In this document: positions 16,772 to 25,983 of the stretch, in pieces
Position numbering within the stretch: the first letter of the stretch is position 1
How the letters are laid out: the number at the start of each line of letters is the position of its first letter
From: Neptunitalea chrysea
GTDB taxonomy: Bacteria; Bacteroidota; Bacteroidia; Flavobacteriales; Flavobacteriaceae
Length of the DNA: 64,000 nt
Reading direction: 5' to 3'
Assembly: GCF_027924145.1 (NCBI RefSeq)
Contig: NZ_BRVP01000005.1
Coordinates: forward strand, 1-64,000
The notes under the pieces: model-generated
What the model saw: the letters and a program-made list of their open reading frames with translations, nothing else
Told to the model about the DNA's origin: nothing
Databases searched by the model: none
Translations under genes and position numbers: made by a program

Positions 16772-17161
16772 TTAATATATCAATACGGGTGCACTATCTA
16801 CACATTCAACCCCTGCAGGTTCTTGAGGGACATCACAGGTAGAAACCATCTCCCATTTATTATTATAAATGTTCTGAAAGCTATTGTAGTCTTCAACTAA
16901 GGCGAAAAATTGATCCGTATTTAAAGTCGTATTGTAGGCTATATACGCAGATGGACCACCACATGCTTTTTCTCCTACAGCTGTATAATCCCATTCAGAG
17001 GCATCTGTACACTCCACGCTTTGACCAAACTCAACAATTTTATCAAACTTTTCTTGTAGCTTAATGGTATCTTCTTCAAATGTAAGTTTATAATCTTCCT
17101 CGGCACATGCAACAAAAAGTAAGCTAAATATTAAAAACGCAGTGTACGATATAAATTTCAT
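16772..17161 (-). CDS. small lipoprotein, cysteine-containing
   Basis: About 129 residues. The signal FLIFSLLFVACAEEDYKL has a lipobox with the lipid cysteine at about residue 19, so the protein should be membrane anchored. The mature part carries further Cys residues (ECTDASEW, EKACGGPS, STCDVPQ, VECVDSAP) that could form disulfides. The family is not recognised. I use the ATG at 17161 since it starts the lipoprotein signal; an upstream ATG would add 20 residues. Confidence 0.65.
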   Translation of the reverse strand: MKFISYTAFLIFSLLFVACAEEDYKLTFEEDTIKLQEKFDKIVEFGQSVECTDASEWDYTAVGEKACGGPSAYIAYNTTLNTDQFFALVEDYNSFQNIYNNKWEMVSTCDVPQEPAGVECVDSAPVLIY

Positions 17162-17522
17162 GATAATAAGTTTATCTAGTAGATGTAATAATTTTAAAAT
17201 AGTTGCTTTAAGAAAGCTCACAAATTTAGTAACTATTTAAAGAAGTTTCCTTATGTTCTTAAAACTAAATTTTCAGTAAGGATTTTAGTAAACTACTTTG
17301 GGCTAAGCCTACGAAGTAATTAGTAAGCATTGCATTTCTACTTCGAGACAAGTCTCGGAGCATTTCATCTCAATTATTGAGTAAAACATAAAAGTAAAAA
17401 AAGCTCTTATTTCGGGTTTCTGTTGTTATTTTATTTTCAAAGAAATTATCTCGTCATGTGAATATAGAAACGCACTTAAGCGAAGATTATATTTGCGTAG
17501 CTAGTATTGTTTGCCATATAAA
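17162..17522. other. intergenic region with repeat copy B
   Basis: Apart from the inverted repeat at 17345-17386, no gene or RNA is seen in this AT-rich stretch. Confidence 0.4.
17345..17386 (+). repeat. inverted repeat copy B (pairs with 16175-16216)
   Basis: A 42-bp segment with an internal palindrome, CGAGACaaGTCTCG starting one base upstream, then GAGCATTTCATCTCAATTAT and GAGTAAAA. It matches copy A in inverse orientation 1.1 kb away. Two small secreted-protein genes lie between the copies. Confidence 0.7.
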
Positions 17523-18182
17523 CTAGCCATTTTTTTGTCCTATTAATAAGGTATTTGTATTTCGTACCTTTTTAAAGGTTTGTAGGTTGAAAGAAGCATT
17601 AAAAAAAGTTTCCAGCGTTTGGGTTTGTTTTTCGTTATTATCAGTAAGTGCCGCGTTAAAAATAAACCATCCGTTTGTATTAATTGAATTTTTAAGATTG
17701 ACTAGAAATTCAGATTCGTAGACTAAGTTGGGTACTTCAGTGTCAATAAATAAATCGATGATAATTAAATCGAACGAGTGTTGATGCTGTTTTAAAAACT
17801 CAAAGGCATCTGCTTTTATTATGGTAGTGGTATCGCTGTTTGCAATTCCAAATTCTTCTTTGGCTATTGTAATCATTAAAGGATCTATCTCTACAGCAGT
17901 AATCGTATTGTTATAGTTGAGTTTTTGTAAGGTTTCAATCACACTTCCTGCTCCTAATCCTAATATAAGAATTGATTCAATCTTATCTAGCGGAATTTTA
18001 TGTAACCCGAATTTCAATATTTTTTGAAGTGATCCGTAAGAGTAATTTGCATTTTCAGTATCCACCATTTTTTTTCCATTGAATAGGGTAATTTCAATGG
18101 TTCCACTAAAATTAGATTGATATTTGTTCGTGGTAACCGGAAATATAAAACTAAGTATTCTAATAAACAGGTTTTTTTTCAA
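17523..18182 (-). CDS. spermidine synthase-like SAM-binding protein
   Basis: 219 residues. The SAM/decarboxy-SAM binding fold shows SILILGLGAGSVIETLQKL, AVEIDPLMITIAKEEFG and a following KADAFEFLKQH, then FDLIIIDLFIDTEVP. This is the spermidine-synthase-like methyltransferase fold. The usual aminopropyl-acceptor residues are not clear, so a methyltransferase is as likely as a polyamine enzyme. The first codon is TTG with an in-frame TAA two codons upstream; no ATG is available near the family's usual start. Confidence 0.75.
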   Translation of the reverse strand: MKKNLFIRILSFIFPVTTNKYQSNFSGTIEITLFNGKKMVDTENANYSYGSLQKILKFGLHKIPLDKIESILILGLGAGSVIETLQKLNYNNTITAVEIDPLMITIAKEEFGIANSDTTTIIKADAFEFLKQHQHSFDLIIIDLFIDTEVPNLVYESEFLVNLKNSINTNGWFIFNAALTDNNEKQTQTLETFFNASFNLQTFKKVRNTNTLLIGQKNG

Positions 18183-18250
18183 AACTTATTTTGTATTTTG
18201 AGTGAGCAAGTAAATTTATAAATAAAAAATTCTTAATTTTACAAACCAAA

Positions 18251-18258
18251 TACTTTTG
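18251..18258 (+). promoter_or_regulatory. possible -7 box (TACTTTTG) of pyrR
   Basis: TACTTTTG matches TAnnTTTG and lies 11 bases before the ATG, which would give an almost leaderless transcript. There is no clear -33 element. Confidence 0.35.
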
Positions 18259-18269
18259 GAAATATAATT

Positions 18270-18809
18270 ATGAGTCAAAAAGTTCTTCTTTCTTCAAAAG
18301 AGATAAATGTAATCCTTCATCGTTTGGCTTGTCAACTTATTGAAAATCATTTAGATTTTAGTGATACTGTACTTGTGGGAATTCAACCGAGAGGTGTTTT
18401 TTTAGCAGACAGATTGGCAAAAATGTTGTCGGAGTTTTATGGAATAGATAACATAAAAGTAGGGAATTTAGATATTACTTTTTTTAGAGATGACTTTAGA
18501 AGGAGTGATAAACCTTTAGAAGCAAATTCTACTAAGATTAACTTTTTAGTAGATGATAAAAATGTGGTTTTTATAGATGATGTACTCTATACGGGTAGAA
18601 GTATTCGATCGGCATTAACTGCTATTCAGTCATTTGGAAGACCAAAAGCAATTGAGTTATTAACGTTAATAGACAGACGTTTTAGCAGACATTTACCTAT
18701 ACAACCTACGTATAGAGGTCGTCAGGTAGATGCAATTAATAAAGAAAAAGTTATTGTACACTGGGAAGAACAAAATGGGGAAGATACAGTGTACCTTGTA
18801 AATAGATAA
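18270..18809 (+). CDS. pyrR: PyrR-type phosphoribosyltransferase
   Basis: 179 residues, the normal length of PyrR. The PRPP-binding loop is VVFIDDVLYTGRSIRSALTA, preceded by VGIQPRGVFLADRLAKML and followed by LLTLIDRRFSRHLPIQ. PyrR has uracil phosphoribosyltransferase activity and in many bacteria attenuates pyr mRNA. The neighbouring pyrB supports a pyrimidine role. No PyrR binding loop is visible in the short leader, so here it may act mainly as an enzyme. Confidence 0.95.
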   Translation: MSQKVLLSSKEINVILHRLACQLIENHLDFSDTVLVGIQPRGVFLADRLAKMLSEFYGIDNIKVGNLDITFFRDDFRRSDKPLEANSTKINFLVDDKNVVFIDDVLYTGRSIRSALTAIQSFGRPKAIELLTLIDRRFSRHLPIQPTYRGRQVDAINKEKVIVHWEEQNGEDTVYLVNR

Positions 18810-18836
18810 TTAATTATACCAGTAAATTTATAGAAA

Positions 18837-19763
18837 ATGAGTGAGTTAAGTGTACCACACTTATTAGGGATAAAGTATATTAACGAAGCAGATATTCAAT
18901 TGATTTTTGAGACAGCAGATCACTTTAAGGAAATAATTAATCGTCCTATTAAAAAGGTGCCTTCGTTAAGAGATATTACTATTGCCAACTTATTTTTTGA
19001 GAATAGTACCCGAACCAGACTATCCTTTGAGTTAGCAGAGAAAAGGTTGTCTGCTGATGTGGTTAATTTTTCGGCGGCACAGTCTTCTGTAAAAAAAGGA
19101 GAAACACTTATAGATACCGTTAATAACATCTTATCTATGAAAGTAGATATGGTAGTTATGAGGCACCCAAACCCAGGAGCAGGCGTGTTTTTATCTAAAA
19201 ATGTAAAAGCAAGTATTGTAAATGCAGGCGATGGGGCTCATGAACATCCTACACAGGCTTTGTTAGATTCGTATTCTATTAGAGAGCGTTTAGGAGATGT
19301 AGCAGGAAAAAATGTGGTAATTGTGGGTGATATTTTACATTCTAGGGTAGCACTATCAAATATTTTTGCACTTAAGTTGCAAGGAGCCAACGTAAAAGTG
19401 TGTGGCCCAAAAACACTTATCCCAAAATATATAACTTCGTTAGGAGTTGAGGTTGAAACTAATTTACAGAAAGCTATAGAGTGGTGTGATGTGGCTAATA
19501 TGCTTCGTATTCAGAATGAGCGATTAGATATTAGTTATTTTCCATCTACCAGAGAATATGTGCAACAATATGGTTTAACTAAACCAATGTTAGACAGACT
19601 AGACAAAGAAATTGTAATTATGCACCCAGGACCTATTAATCGTGGTGTTGAAATTACAAGTGACGTAGCCGATTCTGAACAGGCAATTATCCTTGATCAG
19701 GTTGAAAATGGAGTTGCTGTTAGGATGGCGGTAATTTATTTATTAGCATCTAAAATTAAGTAA
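18837..19763 (+). CDS. pyrB: aspartate carbamoyltransferase catalytic subunit
   Basis: Second step of pyrimidine synthesis: carbamoyl phosphate plus aspartate to carbamoyl aspartate. 308 residues. The carbamoyl-phosphate loop is FENSTRTRLSFELAEKRL; later signatures are VVMRHPNPGAG, NAGDGAHEHPTQALLDSYSI and MHPGPINRGVEI, all intact. No pyrI regulatory gene is adjacent. It lies 27 bases after pyrR and 3 bases before the small STAS-like gene, so the run pyrR-pyrB-(STAS-like)-rnz is probably one operon. Confidence 0.97.
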   Translation: MSELSVPHLLGIKYINEADIQLIFETADHFKEIINRPIKKVPSLRDITIANLFFENSTRTRLSFELAEKRLSADVVNFSAAQSSVKKGETLIDTVNNILSMKVDMVVMRHPNPGAGVFLSKNVKASIVNAGDGAHEHPTQALLDSYSIRERLGDVAGKNVVIVGDILHSRVALSNIFALKLQGANVKVCGPKTLIPKYITSLGVEVETNLQKAIEWCDVANMLRIQNERLDISYFPSTREYVQQYGLTKPMLDRLDKEIVIMHPGPINRGVEITSDVADSEQAIILDQVENGVAVRMAVIYLLASKIK

Positions 19764-19766
19764 GTT

Positions 19767-20105
19767 ATGATTGTAACAAAAAGCAACAATACAAGTATTG
19801 TTACTAATGAGAAAATGACCGTAACAGACTTTTTAGCGAAACTAAAGGAGTCTTACAACGAAATCAAAAATGATCATATTATTATTAATTTGTTTTCAAT
19901 TAATAAAATAGGAACTAGTGATATATTAGAGTTTTTACCATTATCTAATGAGCATAGGGGTAAAAACAAGTCGTTTGTAATAGTAGCTACAGGTATTAAA
20001 TATGACGAGATACCAGAAGAATTAGAGATTGTACCTACTTTACAAGAAGCTCATGACATTGTTGAAATGGAAGAGATTGAGCGTGATTTAGATTTTGAAG
20101 AATAA
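19767..20105 (+). CDS. small STAS-like conserved protein
   Basis: 112 residues. The pattern of a short strand, the helix DFLAKLKESYNEIKNDHIII, a strand NLFSINKIGTSDILEFLPL and an acidic tail (VEMEEIERDLDFEE) resembles a STAS-type fold, but I see no proven family. Its stop overlaps the start of rnz by one base (TAATG), implying translational coupling. Databases may label such neighbours as ribonuclease Z, but this protein has no metallo-beta-lactamase motifs. Confidence 0.7.
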   Translation: MIVTKSNNTSIVTNEKMTVTDFLAKLKESYNEIKNDHIIINLFSINKIGTSDILEFLPLSNEHRGKNKSFVIVATGIKYDEIPEELEIVPTLQEAHDIVEMEEIERDLDFEE

Positions 20106-21010
20106 TGAAGGTTACCATTTTAGGTTGTTATAGTGCTACTCCACGAACGTTAAATAATCCAACATCTCAGGTGTTGGAAATTAATAATAGGATATTTCTT
20201 ATTGATTGTGGTGAGGGTACACAAGTACAGCTTAGAAAACATAAAATTAAGTTTTCTCGTATAAAACATGTGTTTATATCACATTTACATGGAGATCACT
20301 TTTTTGGACTTCCGGGTTTGGTGTCAACATTTCAAATGCTAGGACGCGAAACCGAATTACATATTTATGGTCCTAAAGGAATTAAAGAGGCCGTACTTTT
20401 GTATTTAAAATTAGGGAATTCATATACCAGTTACCCGCTTATATTTCATGAGCTTACCGGTGCAGAATCTGAGATAATTTTAGATGATGAAAAAGTAACT
20501 GTAAGTACTATTCCTCTAAAACATAGAGTGTATACCAATGGCTATTTGTTTAAGGAAAAACCAAAGGAACGTAAGTTAAATATTAATGCAGTTCTTAATT
20601 ATGAGATAGATAAATGCTATTATCAGAATATTAAGAATGGTAAAGATGTTACCCTTGATGACGGAACGGTTGTTTCCAATGAAGTCTTAACTTTTGATGC
20701 TCCTCCTTCTAAAAGCTATGCCTTTTGTAGTGATACTATTTATAAACCAGATATTGTACCTATAATAGAAAAGGTAACCACCTTATATCACGAATCTACC
20801 TTTTTAGATAAGCACAAACATTTATGTGCGCATACCAAACATACAACGGCGTATGAGGCAGGGTCAATTGCTAAGGAGGCAAATGTGGCTAATTTAATAT
20901 TAGGACATTATTCTACACGGTACGATAATATTCACGACTTTAAAAAAGAGGCGCAAACAGTTTTTGAAAATGTTCATCTTGCCGAAGATGGAAAAGTTTT
21001 AGAATTTTAA
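20105..21010 (+). CDS. rnz: ribonuclease Z (tRNA 3' endonuclease)
   Basis: 301 residues of the metallo-beta-lactamase fold. The zinc motif is HLHGDHFFGLPG, with FLIDCGEGTQVQLRKHKIKF before it, SYAFCSDTIY in the middle and HTKHTTAYEAGSIAKEA followed by LILGHYSTRY at the C-terminus. These match the short bacterial RNase Z. It cuts pre-tRNA just after the discriminator base, a needed step when CCA is not encoded, as with the tRNA in this window. Confidence 0.96.
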   Translation: MKVTILGCYSATPRTLNNPTSQVLEINNRIFLIDCGEGTQVQLRKHKIKFSRIKHVFISHLHGDHFFGLPGLVSTFQMLGRETELHIYGPKGIKEAVLLYLKLGNSYTSYPLIFHELTGAESEIILDDEKVTVSTIPLKHRVYTNGYLFKEKPKERKLNINAVLNYEIDKCYYQNIKNGKDVTLDDGTVVSNEVLTFDAPPSKSYAFCSDTIYKPDIVPIIEKVTTLYHESTFLDKHKHLCAHTKHTTAYEAGSIAKEANVANLILGHYSTRYDNIHDFKKEAQTVFENVHLAEDGKVLEF

Positions 21011-21159
21011 TTGTCTCGTAAGAAATAGCTTCTTTTAGTACCTGAATTATTTCATTCAAGAATGGTGTTTGTAAAATCTTCATAAAAATTAGGTAAACAC
21101 ACGTATAACTTCTTTTAAAAGATAACTAGAACTCGTAAATTGCTTATCAAATTTAGAAT

Positions 21160-21807
21160 ATGCAAAAAGATTTAGGCGAGTATAGAAAAGTATATCAGAA
21201 AAGTGAACTATTGGAAAATGAGGTTCCTGATAATCCTATGCAATTGTTTCAGACTTGGTTTTATGAAGTGGATAACCAAAATACGGTAGATGAAGCAAAT
21301 GCGATGAGCGTGGCAACCATAGGAGCAGATGGTTTTCCGAAAACACGAGTGGTATTACTTAAAAAGTATACCCATGAGGGGTTTATTTTTTATACAAATT
21401 ATGATAGTGAAAAGGGACATGCTATAGCACATAATCCGCATGTGTGTTTATCTTTTTTTTGGCCGGGTAGCGAACGTCAAATTATTATAAAAGGAACAGC
21501 TGAAAAAGTACCTGGTAATATGTCGGATGGGTACTTTGAATCGCGTCCGCACGGGAGTCAACTAGGGGCATTGGTGTCTCATCAAAGTGCTGTGATAGCT
21601 AATAGGTCGGTGTTAGAGAATGAATTGAATGTTTTAGAAGAACAATTTAAAGGGAAAGATGTACCGAGACCACCACATTGGGGTGGTTATTTAGTACGTC
21701 CGCAGTCGATGGAGTTTTGGCAGGGTAGACCTAACAGATTACATGACAGACTGCGCTATACATTACAACCCGATTACGAGTGGAAATTAGAGCGTTTAGC
21801 TCCTTAA
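21160..21807 (+). CDS. pdxH: pyridoxamine 5'-phosphate oxidase
   Basis: An FMN enzyme that makes pyridoxal 5'-phosphate. 215 residues with the expected signatures ANAMSVATIGADGFPKTRVV, GFIFYTNYDSEKGHAIAHNP, VSHQSAVIANRSVLE and the C-terminal PHWGGYLVRPQSMEFWQGRP…RLHDRLRYT. The length and ends are standard. It lies 9 bases before the phosphatase gene and may be cotranscribed with the polyphosphate genes. Confidence 0.97.
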   Translation: MQKDLGEYRKVYQKSELLENEVPDNPMQLFQTWFYEVDNQNTVDEANAMSVATIGADGFPKTRVVLLKKYTHEGFIFYTNYDSEKGHAIAHNPHVCLSFFWPGSERQIIIKGTAEKVPGNMSDGYFESRPHGSQLGALVSHQSAVIANRSVLENELNVLEEQFKGKDVPRPPHWGGYLVRPQSMEFWQGRPNRLHDRLRYTLQPDYEWKLERLAP

Positions 21808-21816
21808 AACTATACC

Positions 21817-22305
21817 ATGAAAAATCTTGTATTTATAAGACATGGGAAATCTTCTTGGGATTATGATTTTGCCGACGATTTAAGGCCATTAAAAAAACGT
21901 GGTGTTGAAGACGGAAAATTAATAGGGGAAGAATTGATAACATGGAATTTAAATCCTGATGCTATTTTTTCGAGTCCGGCTAAGAGAGCATACGACACAT
22001 GTAAGATAATCTCTGAAAAAATTGGTTATGATATAGATAATGTTGAAATTTCGGAGTTATTATATGATTTTGATGGTAAAAGAGTTCTTAACTTTATTAT
22101 AAATTTAGAAGAGGATTTGGATACAGTAATACTATTTGGGCACAATCATGCTTTTACGGCATTGGTAAACTCGTTAGGTAGTGTAAGTATATCCAATGTG
22201 CCAACAACTGGCGTTGTTTGGATTTCTTTTAATACAAATGATTGGCATATAAAACAGACAGGAACAACAGTTAAAACATTATTTCCAAAGCAACTAAAAA
22301 ACTAA
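21817..22305 (+). CDS. SixA-like phosphohistidine phosphatase
   Basis: 162 residues of the histidine phosphatase superfamily. The catalytic motif is FIRHGKSSWD at the N-terminus (phospho-His acceptor in RHG); DAIFSSPAKRAYDTCKII and LFGHNHAFTALVN supply the other Arg and His. It is short like SixA, which removes phosphate from histidine phosphotransfer proteins. The stop is immediately followed by the ppk1 ATG, a pairing that suggests work on a phosphohistidine of polyphosphate metabolism. Partner unknown. Confidence 0.85.
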   Translation: MKNLVFIRHGKSSWDYDFADDLRPLKKRGVEDGKLIGEELITWNLNPDAIFSSPAKRAYDTCKIISEKIGYDIDNVEISELLYDFDGKRVLNFIINLEEDLDTVILFGHNHAFTALVNSLGSVSISNVPTTGVVWISFNTNDWHIKQTGTTVKTLFPKQLKN

Positions 22306-24417
22306 ATGGATACTGTAAAAAAACAATACGTTAATAGGGAGCTAAGCTGGCTTCAGTTTAATGCACGAGTACTACAAGAAGCGGCCGATCCAACAGTACC
22401 TTTGTTGGATAGGTTGAGGTTTATTGGTATATTTTCTAATAATTTAGATGAATTTTTTAAAGTACGTTATGCTACGGTAAAACGTATAGCTCATTCATCT
22501 GAAACAGGAGAGAATGTACTTGGAGGTAGAGCAGCAAAAGATCTTTTAGAAGATATTACCGAAATAGTAATTAAACAACAGTCAGAAAGTTTAGATATTC
22601 TTAGTGAAATTGAAAAGCAGTTACGAGAAGAGCATATTTATATTATTGATGAGACTGGAGTTTTAGAAGCTCATAAGGCTTTTATTAAAGATTATTACCT
22701 TACGAAAGTAGCACCGGCTTTAGTGACTATCATTTTGAATGAGCTTAATGAGTTTCCCGTTTTAAAAGATAGTGTGGCTTATTTAGCGGTTCGAATGATT
22801 TCTAAAAAGGAAGCTCAGGCTTCTGGTATCAAACGTTTTATGAAATCTGTAGCGGTTATAAATGAAAGCAGATATGCTCTTATTGAAGTACCTAGAACTA
22901 TTGATAGGTTTATTGTGCTACCAAAAATAGGGGATGTTAATTATATTATCATGCTAGATGATTTAATTCGCTATTCTTTAAATTCTATTTTTGGTATTTT
23001 TGAGTATGATGAGATTTCTGCGCATATGATTAAGATTACTCGTGATGCTGAACTTGATATAGATAATGACCTTTCTAAGAGTTTTATTGAAAAAATACAT
23101 AGTAGTGTTAAGGGAAGAAGTAGTAGTGAACCAGTACGTTTTGTGTATGATGAGAAGATAGAAAAAGAAACTCTTAATTATCTGATGAAGAAAATGGGAA
23201 TAGACGATATGGATAGTGTTATTCCTGGAGGAAAATATCATTTCAGAAAAGATTATATGGGCTTCCCAAGTCTTGGTAGAACCGATTTACAATACAATAG
23301 CTATCCACCTTTGCCTATTAAAGGCCTAGATATGGAGGGCAGATTGTTACCAGTTATTGCAAAGAAAGATTACTTGCAATATACTCCGTATCATACTTTT
23401 TCTTATATCATACGTTTTTTAAGAGAAGCAGCTTTAGACCCACAGGTAAAAACCATAAAGATTACTATTTATCGTTTGGCGAAATTGTCTCAGGTGGCTA
23501 GCTCATTAATTAATGCGGTTAAAAACGGTAAAAAAGTTACTGTTCAGATAGAATTACAAGCACGATTTGATGAGGAGGCTAATATTAAATATGCAGAGCT
23601 TTTACAATCTGAAGGGGTAGATTTAAAATTTGGTGTTCCTGGATTGAAAGTACATAGTAAAATTTGTGTTATAGAGCGATTAGAGGAAGGTAATGTAAAG
23701 TATTACGGATTTATTAGTACTGGTAACTTTAATGAGTCTACCGCTAAGATATATACCGATTATACCATATTTACATCGCATCAGCCAATATTAAAAGAAG
23801 TGAATAAGGTATTTGAGTTTTTTGAAACTAATTACCGTATTCATAAGTACAAACATTTAATTGTTTCTCCGCATTATACTAAGAGTTCTTTCTCTCGATT
23901 GATTAAGAATGAGATTAAGAATGCAGAAGCAGGGAAGCCTGCTTTTATAAAGTTAAAGATGAATAGCTTAACTAGCTATAAAATGGTTGATAGGCTGTAT
24001 GAAGCGAGTAAGGCAGGTGTGAAAATACAAATGATTGTTAGGGGTGTTTGTTGCTTAGTACCTGGAATTGAAGGTTTGAGCGAGAACATTCAGGTAATTA
24101 GTATAGTGGATAAATTTTTAGAGCACCCTAGGTTATACATTTTTGGTAATGGGGGCGATCCGGTATATTATATATCATCTGCCGATTGGATGACTCGAAA
24201 TATTGAAAACAGAGTAGAGGTATCTTGTCCTGTTTATGATGAAGATATTAAAAAAGAACTTATGGATACGTTTGAGATATGCTGGAATGATAATGTAAAA
24301 GCCAGACGTATTAATGAACAACAAAATAATAAATATAGAACCAATGATAAGGCTAAAGTACGCTCACAGTTTGCTACTTATGAGTATTATCTTAAGAAGA
24401 GTAAGGTTCTGAAATAA
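22306..24417 (+). CDS. ppk1: polyphosphate kinase 1
   Basis: 703 residues. It reversibly builds polyphosphate from ATP through a phosphohistidine. The N-terminal domain starts with YVNRELSWLQFNARVLQEAA and DRLRFIGIFSNNLDEFFKVR. The head and two PLD-like domains follow: IKITIYRLAKLSQVASSLIN, VELQ-type segment VTVQIELQARFDEEANI, catalytic KVHSKICVI and GFISTGNFNESTAKIYTDY; the C-terminal domain has SSADWMTRNIENRVEVSCPV. All are intact. It is flanked by a SixA-like phosphatase and an exopolyphosphatase-type gene. Confidence 0.97.
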   Translation: MDTVKKQYVNRELSWLQFNARVLQEAADPTVPLLDRLRFIGIFSNNLDEFFKVRYATVKRIAHSSETGENVLGGRAAKDLLEDITEIVIKQQSESLDILSEIEKQLREEHIYIIDETGVLEAHKAFIKDYYLTKVAPALVTIILNELNEFPVLKDSVAYLAVRMISKKEAQASGIKRFMKSVAVINESRYALIEVPRTIDRFIVLPKIGDVNYIIMLDDLIRYSLNSIFGIFEYDEISAHMIKITRDAELDIDNDLSKSFIEKIHSSVKGRSSSEPVRFVYDEKIEKETLNYLMKKMGIDDMDSVIPGGKYHFRKDYMGFPSLGRTDLQYNSYPPLPIKGLDMEGRLLPVIAKKDYLQYTPYHTFSYIIRFLREAALDPQVKTIKITIYRLAKLSQVASSLINAVKNGKKVTVQIELQARFDEEANIKYAELLQSEGVDLKFGVPGLKVHSKICVIERLEEGNVKYYGFISTGNFNESTAKIYTDYTIFTSHQPILKEVNKVFEFFETNYRIHKYKHLIVSPHYTKSSFSRLIKNEIKNAEAGKPAFIKLKMNSLTSYKMVDRLYEASKAGVKIQMIVRGVCCLVPGIEGLSENIQVISIVDKFLEHPRLYIFGNGGDPVYYISSADWMTRNIENRVEVSCPVYDEDIKKELMDTFEICWNDNVKARRINEQQNNKYRTNDKAKVRSQFATYEYYLKKSKVLK

Positions 24418-24433
24418 TTTAAAGAATGCTATT

Positions 24434-25348
24434 ATGAAAGTTAGAAAGTTTGCCGCAATTGATATAGGTTCCAATGCAGTTAGGTTGTTAATTTCAAATG
24501 TTTTAGAAGTAGATGGGGCATCTCCTGTATTCTCTAAAAGCAGTTTGGTTAGGGTACCAATTCGTTTAGGAACAGATGTATTTTTGAACGGGAAGGTATC
24601 TGATGAGAACGCTGAGCGTTTAGCAGAATCTATGAAAGCATTTAAATTGCTAATGGGGGTTCATAAGGTAGAAGCTTATAAGGCATGTGCTACATCGGCA
24701 ATGCGCGAGGCTAAAAACGGAGAAGAACTTACCAAACTGATAAAGAAAAAGTCGGGCGTTCAAATAAACATTATAGACGGTTCTGATGAAGCGGCTATTA
24801 TTGCAAATACAGATTTACAAGCACTTATTGAAGGAGATAAAGCGTATTTATATGTAGACGTAGGTGGGGGGAGTACCGAGTTTACTGTGTATTCTAATGG
24901 AGAAACTATTGCTTCTAAATCTTTTAAAATTGGGACTGTTCGTATTTTAAATGAAATGGTAAAACATGAAACCTGGGTTGAGGTAGAACAATGGATTAGA
25001 GAGAATACCAAAGACTTTTCAAAAATATCTTTAATAGGTTCTGGAGGAAATATTAATAAAATTTTCAAAATATCTGGTAAAAAGGAAGGTACACCATTAA
25101 CATATAAGTACTTAAGTAGTTACTACCAGTTTTTAATGTCGTTTTCTTATGAAGAACGCATCTCTATTTTAGGGTTAAACCAAGATAGGGCAGATGTTAT
25201 TATTCCGGCAGCACGTATTTATATAAGTGCTATGAAATGGAGTAAGGCTATTAAGATTTATGTTCCTAAGATAGGATTGTCTGATGGTATTGTAAAAAGT
25301 TTATATTATAGCACCATAGAAGGGAATAAAGTGGTAGATACTGAATAA
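24434..25348 (+). CDS. Ppx/GppA family phosphatase
   Basis: 304 residues of the ASKHA fold. The signature FAAIDIGSNAVRLLIS opens the protein, YVDVGGGSTEFTVYSNGET is the second phosphate loop, and DGIVKSLYY lies near the end. It is about as long as the short exopolyphosphatase/guanosine pentaphosphatase forms without the C-terminal HD-like domain. It should hydrolyse polyphosphate or (p)ppGpp 5' phosphates. Its place 16 bases after ppk1 supports the polyphosphate role. Confidence 0.93.
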   Translation: MKVRKFAAIDIGSNAVRLLISNVLEVDGASPVFSKSSLVRVPIRLGTDVFLNGKVSDENAERLAESMKAFKLLMGVHKVEAYKACATSAMREAKNGEELTKLIKKKSGVQINIIDGSDEAAIIANTDLQALIEGDKAYLYVDVGGGSTEFTVYSNGETIASKSFKIGTVRILNEMVKHETWVEVEQWIRENTKDFSKISLIGSGGNINKIFKISGKKEGTPLTYKYLSSYYQFLMSFSYEERISILGLNQDRADVIIPAARIYISAMKWSKAIKIYVPKIGLSDGIVKSLYYSTIEGNKVVDTE

Positions 25349-25367
25349 GTATCTACCCTTGTATAGT

Positions 25368-25949
25368 TTATCCGTGCATGGTTTCTTTTTTACCTAAATC
25401 AAGCATTATTTCTGCTTCAAAGGTAAGTAGGTCTTGCCATTTTTGATCTACTTCTTCACGTTTTCCATATTTTCTGGCAAAGCCTAAGAACATGGTGTAG
25501 TGATTTGCTTCACTTGCCATTAAATTTTTGTAGAATTCTGCTAATTCAGGGTCGTTTATTTCTTCAGATAGTAATCTGAAACGCTCACAGCTTCTGGCTT
25601 CTATTAGAGCGGCATATAGAAGTTTGTTTACCATGAAATTAACTCTGGAACCTCCTTTAGGGAAAAAGGTCATTAATCGGTTTACATATTCATCTTTACG
25701 GTCTCTACCCAATGTCCAGCCACGAGCAATAATTCTATCGTGTACCATTTTAAAATGACTAATCTCTTCTTTTACAAGAGCGGTCATTTCTTGTACTAAG
25801 TCTGTATATTCAGGAAAAAGTACAATAAAAGATATGGCGGTACTAGTAGCTTTTTGTTCACAAAAAGCGTGATCGGTTAAAATTTCATGAATGTTTTTCT
25901 CAACAATATTTACCCATCTTGGGTCGGTAGGAAGTTTTAAGCCCAGCAT
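25368..25949 (-). CDS. miaE: tRNA-(ms2io6A)-hydroxylase MiaE
   Basis: A non-haem di-iron enzyme that hydroxylates the isopentenyl group of ms2i6A37 in tRNA. About 193 residues. It has the ferritin-like helices with iron ligands in HAFCEQKATSTAIS, EEISHFKMVHDRI, EARSCERFRLL and ASEANHYTMFLGF. I start at the ATG giving MLGLKLPTDPRW, the family start; the ORF extends 6 codons further up. It lies convergent to the ppx gene, with its own upstream region after the DUF1697 terminator. Confidence 0.95.
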   Translation of the reverse strand: MLGLKLPTDPRWVNIVEKNIHEILTDHAFCEQKATSTAISFIVLFPEYTDLVQEMTALVKEEISHFKMVHDRIIARGWTLGRDRKDEYVNRLMTFFPKGGSRVNFMVNKLLYAALIEARSCERFRLLSEEINDPELAEFYKNLMASEANHYTMFLGFARKYGKREEVDQKWQDLLTFEAEIMLDLGKKETMHG

Positions 25950-25983
25950 AATTACGTTGTTTTGCACAAAAGTAAATAAAATA

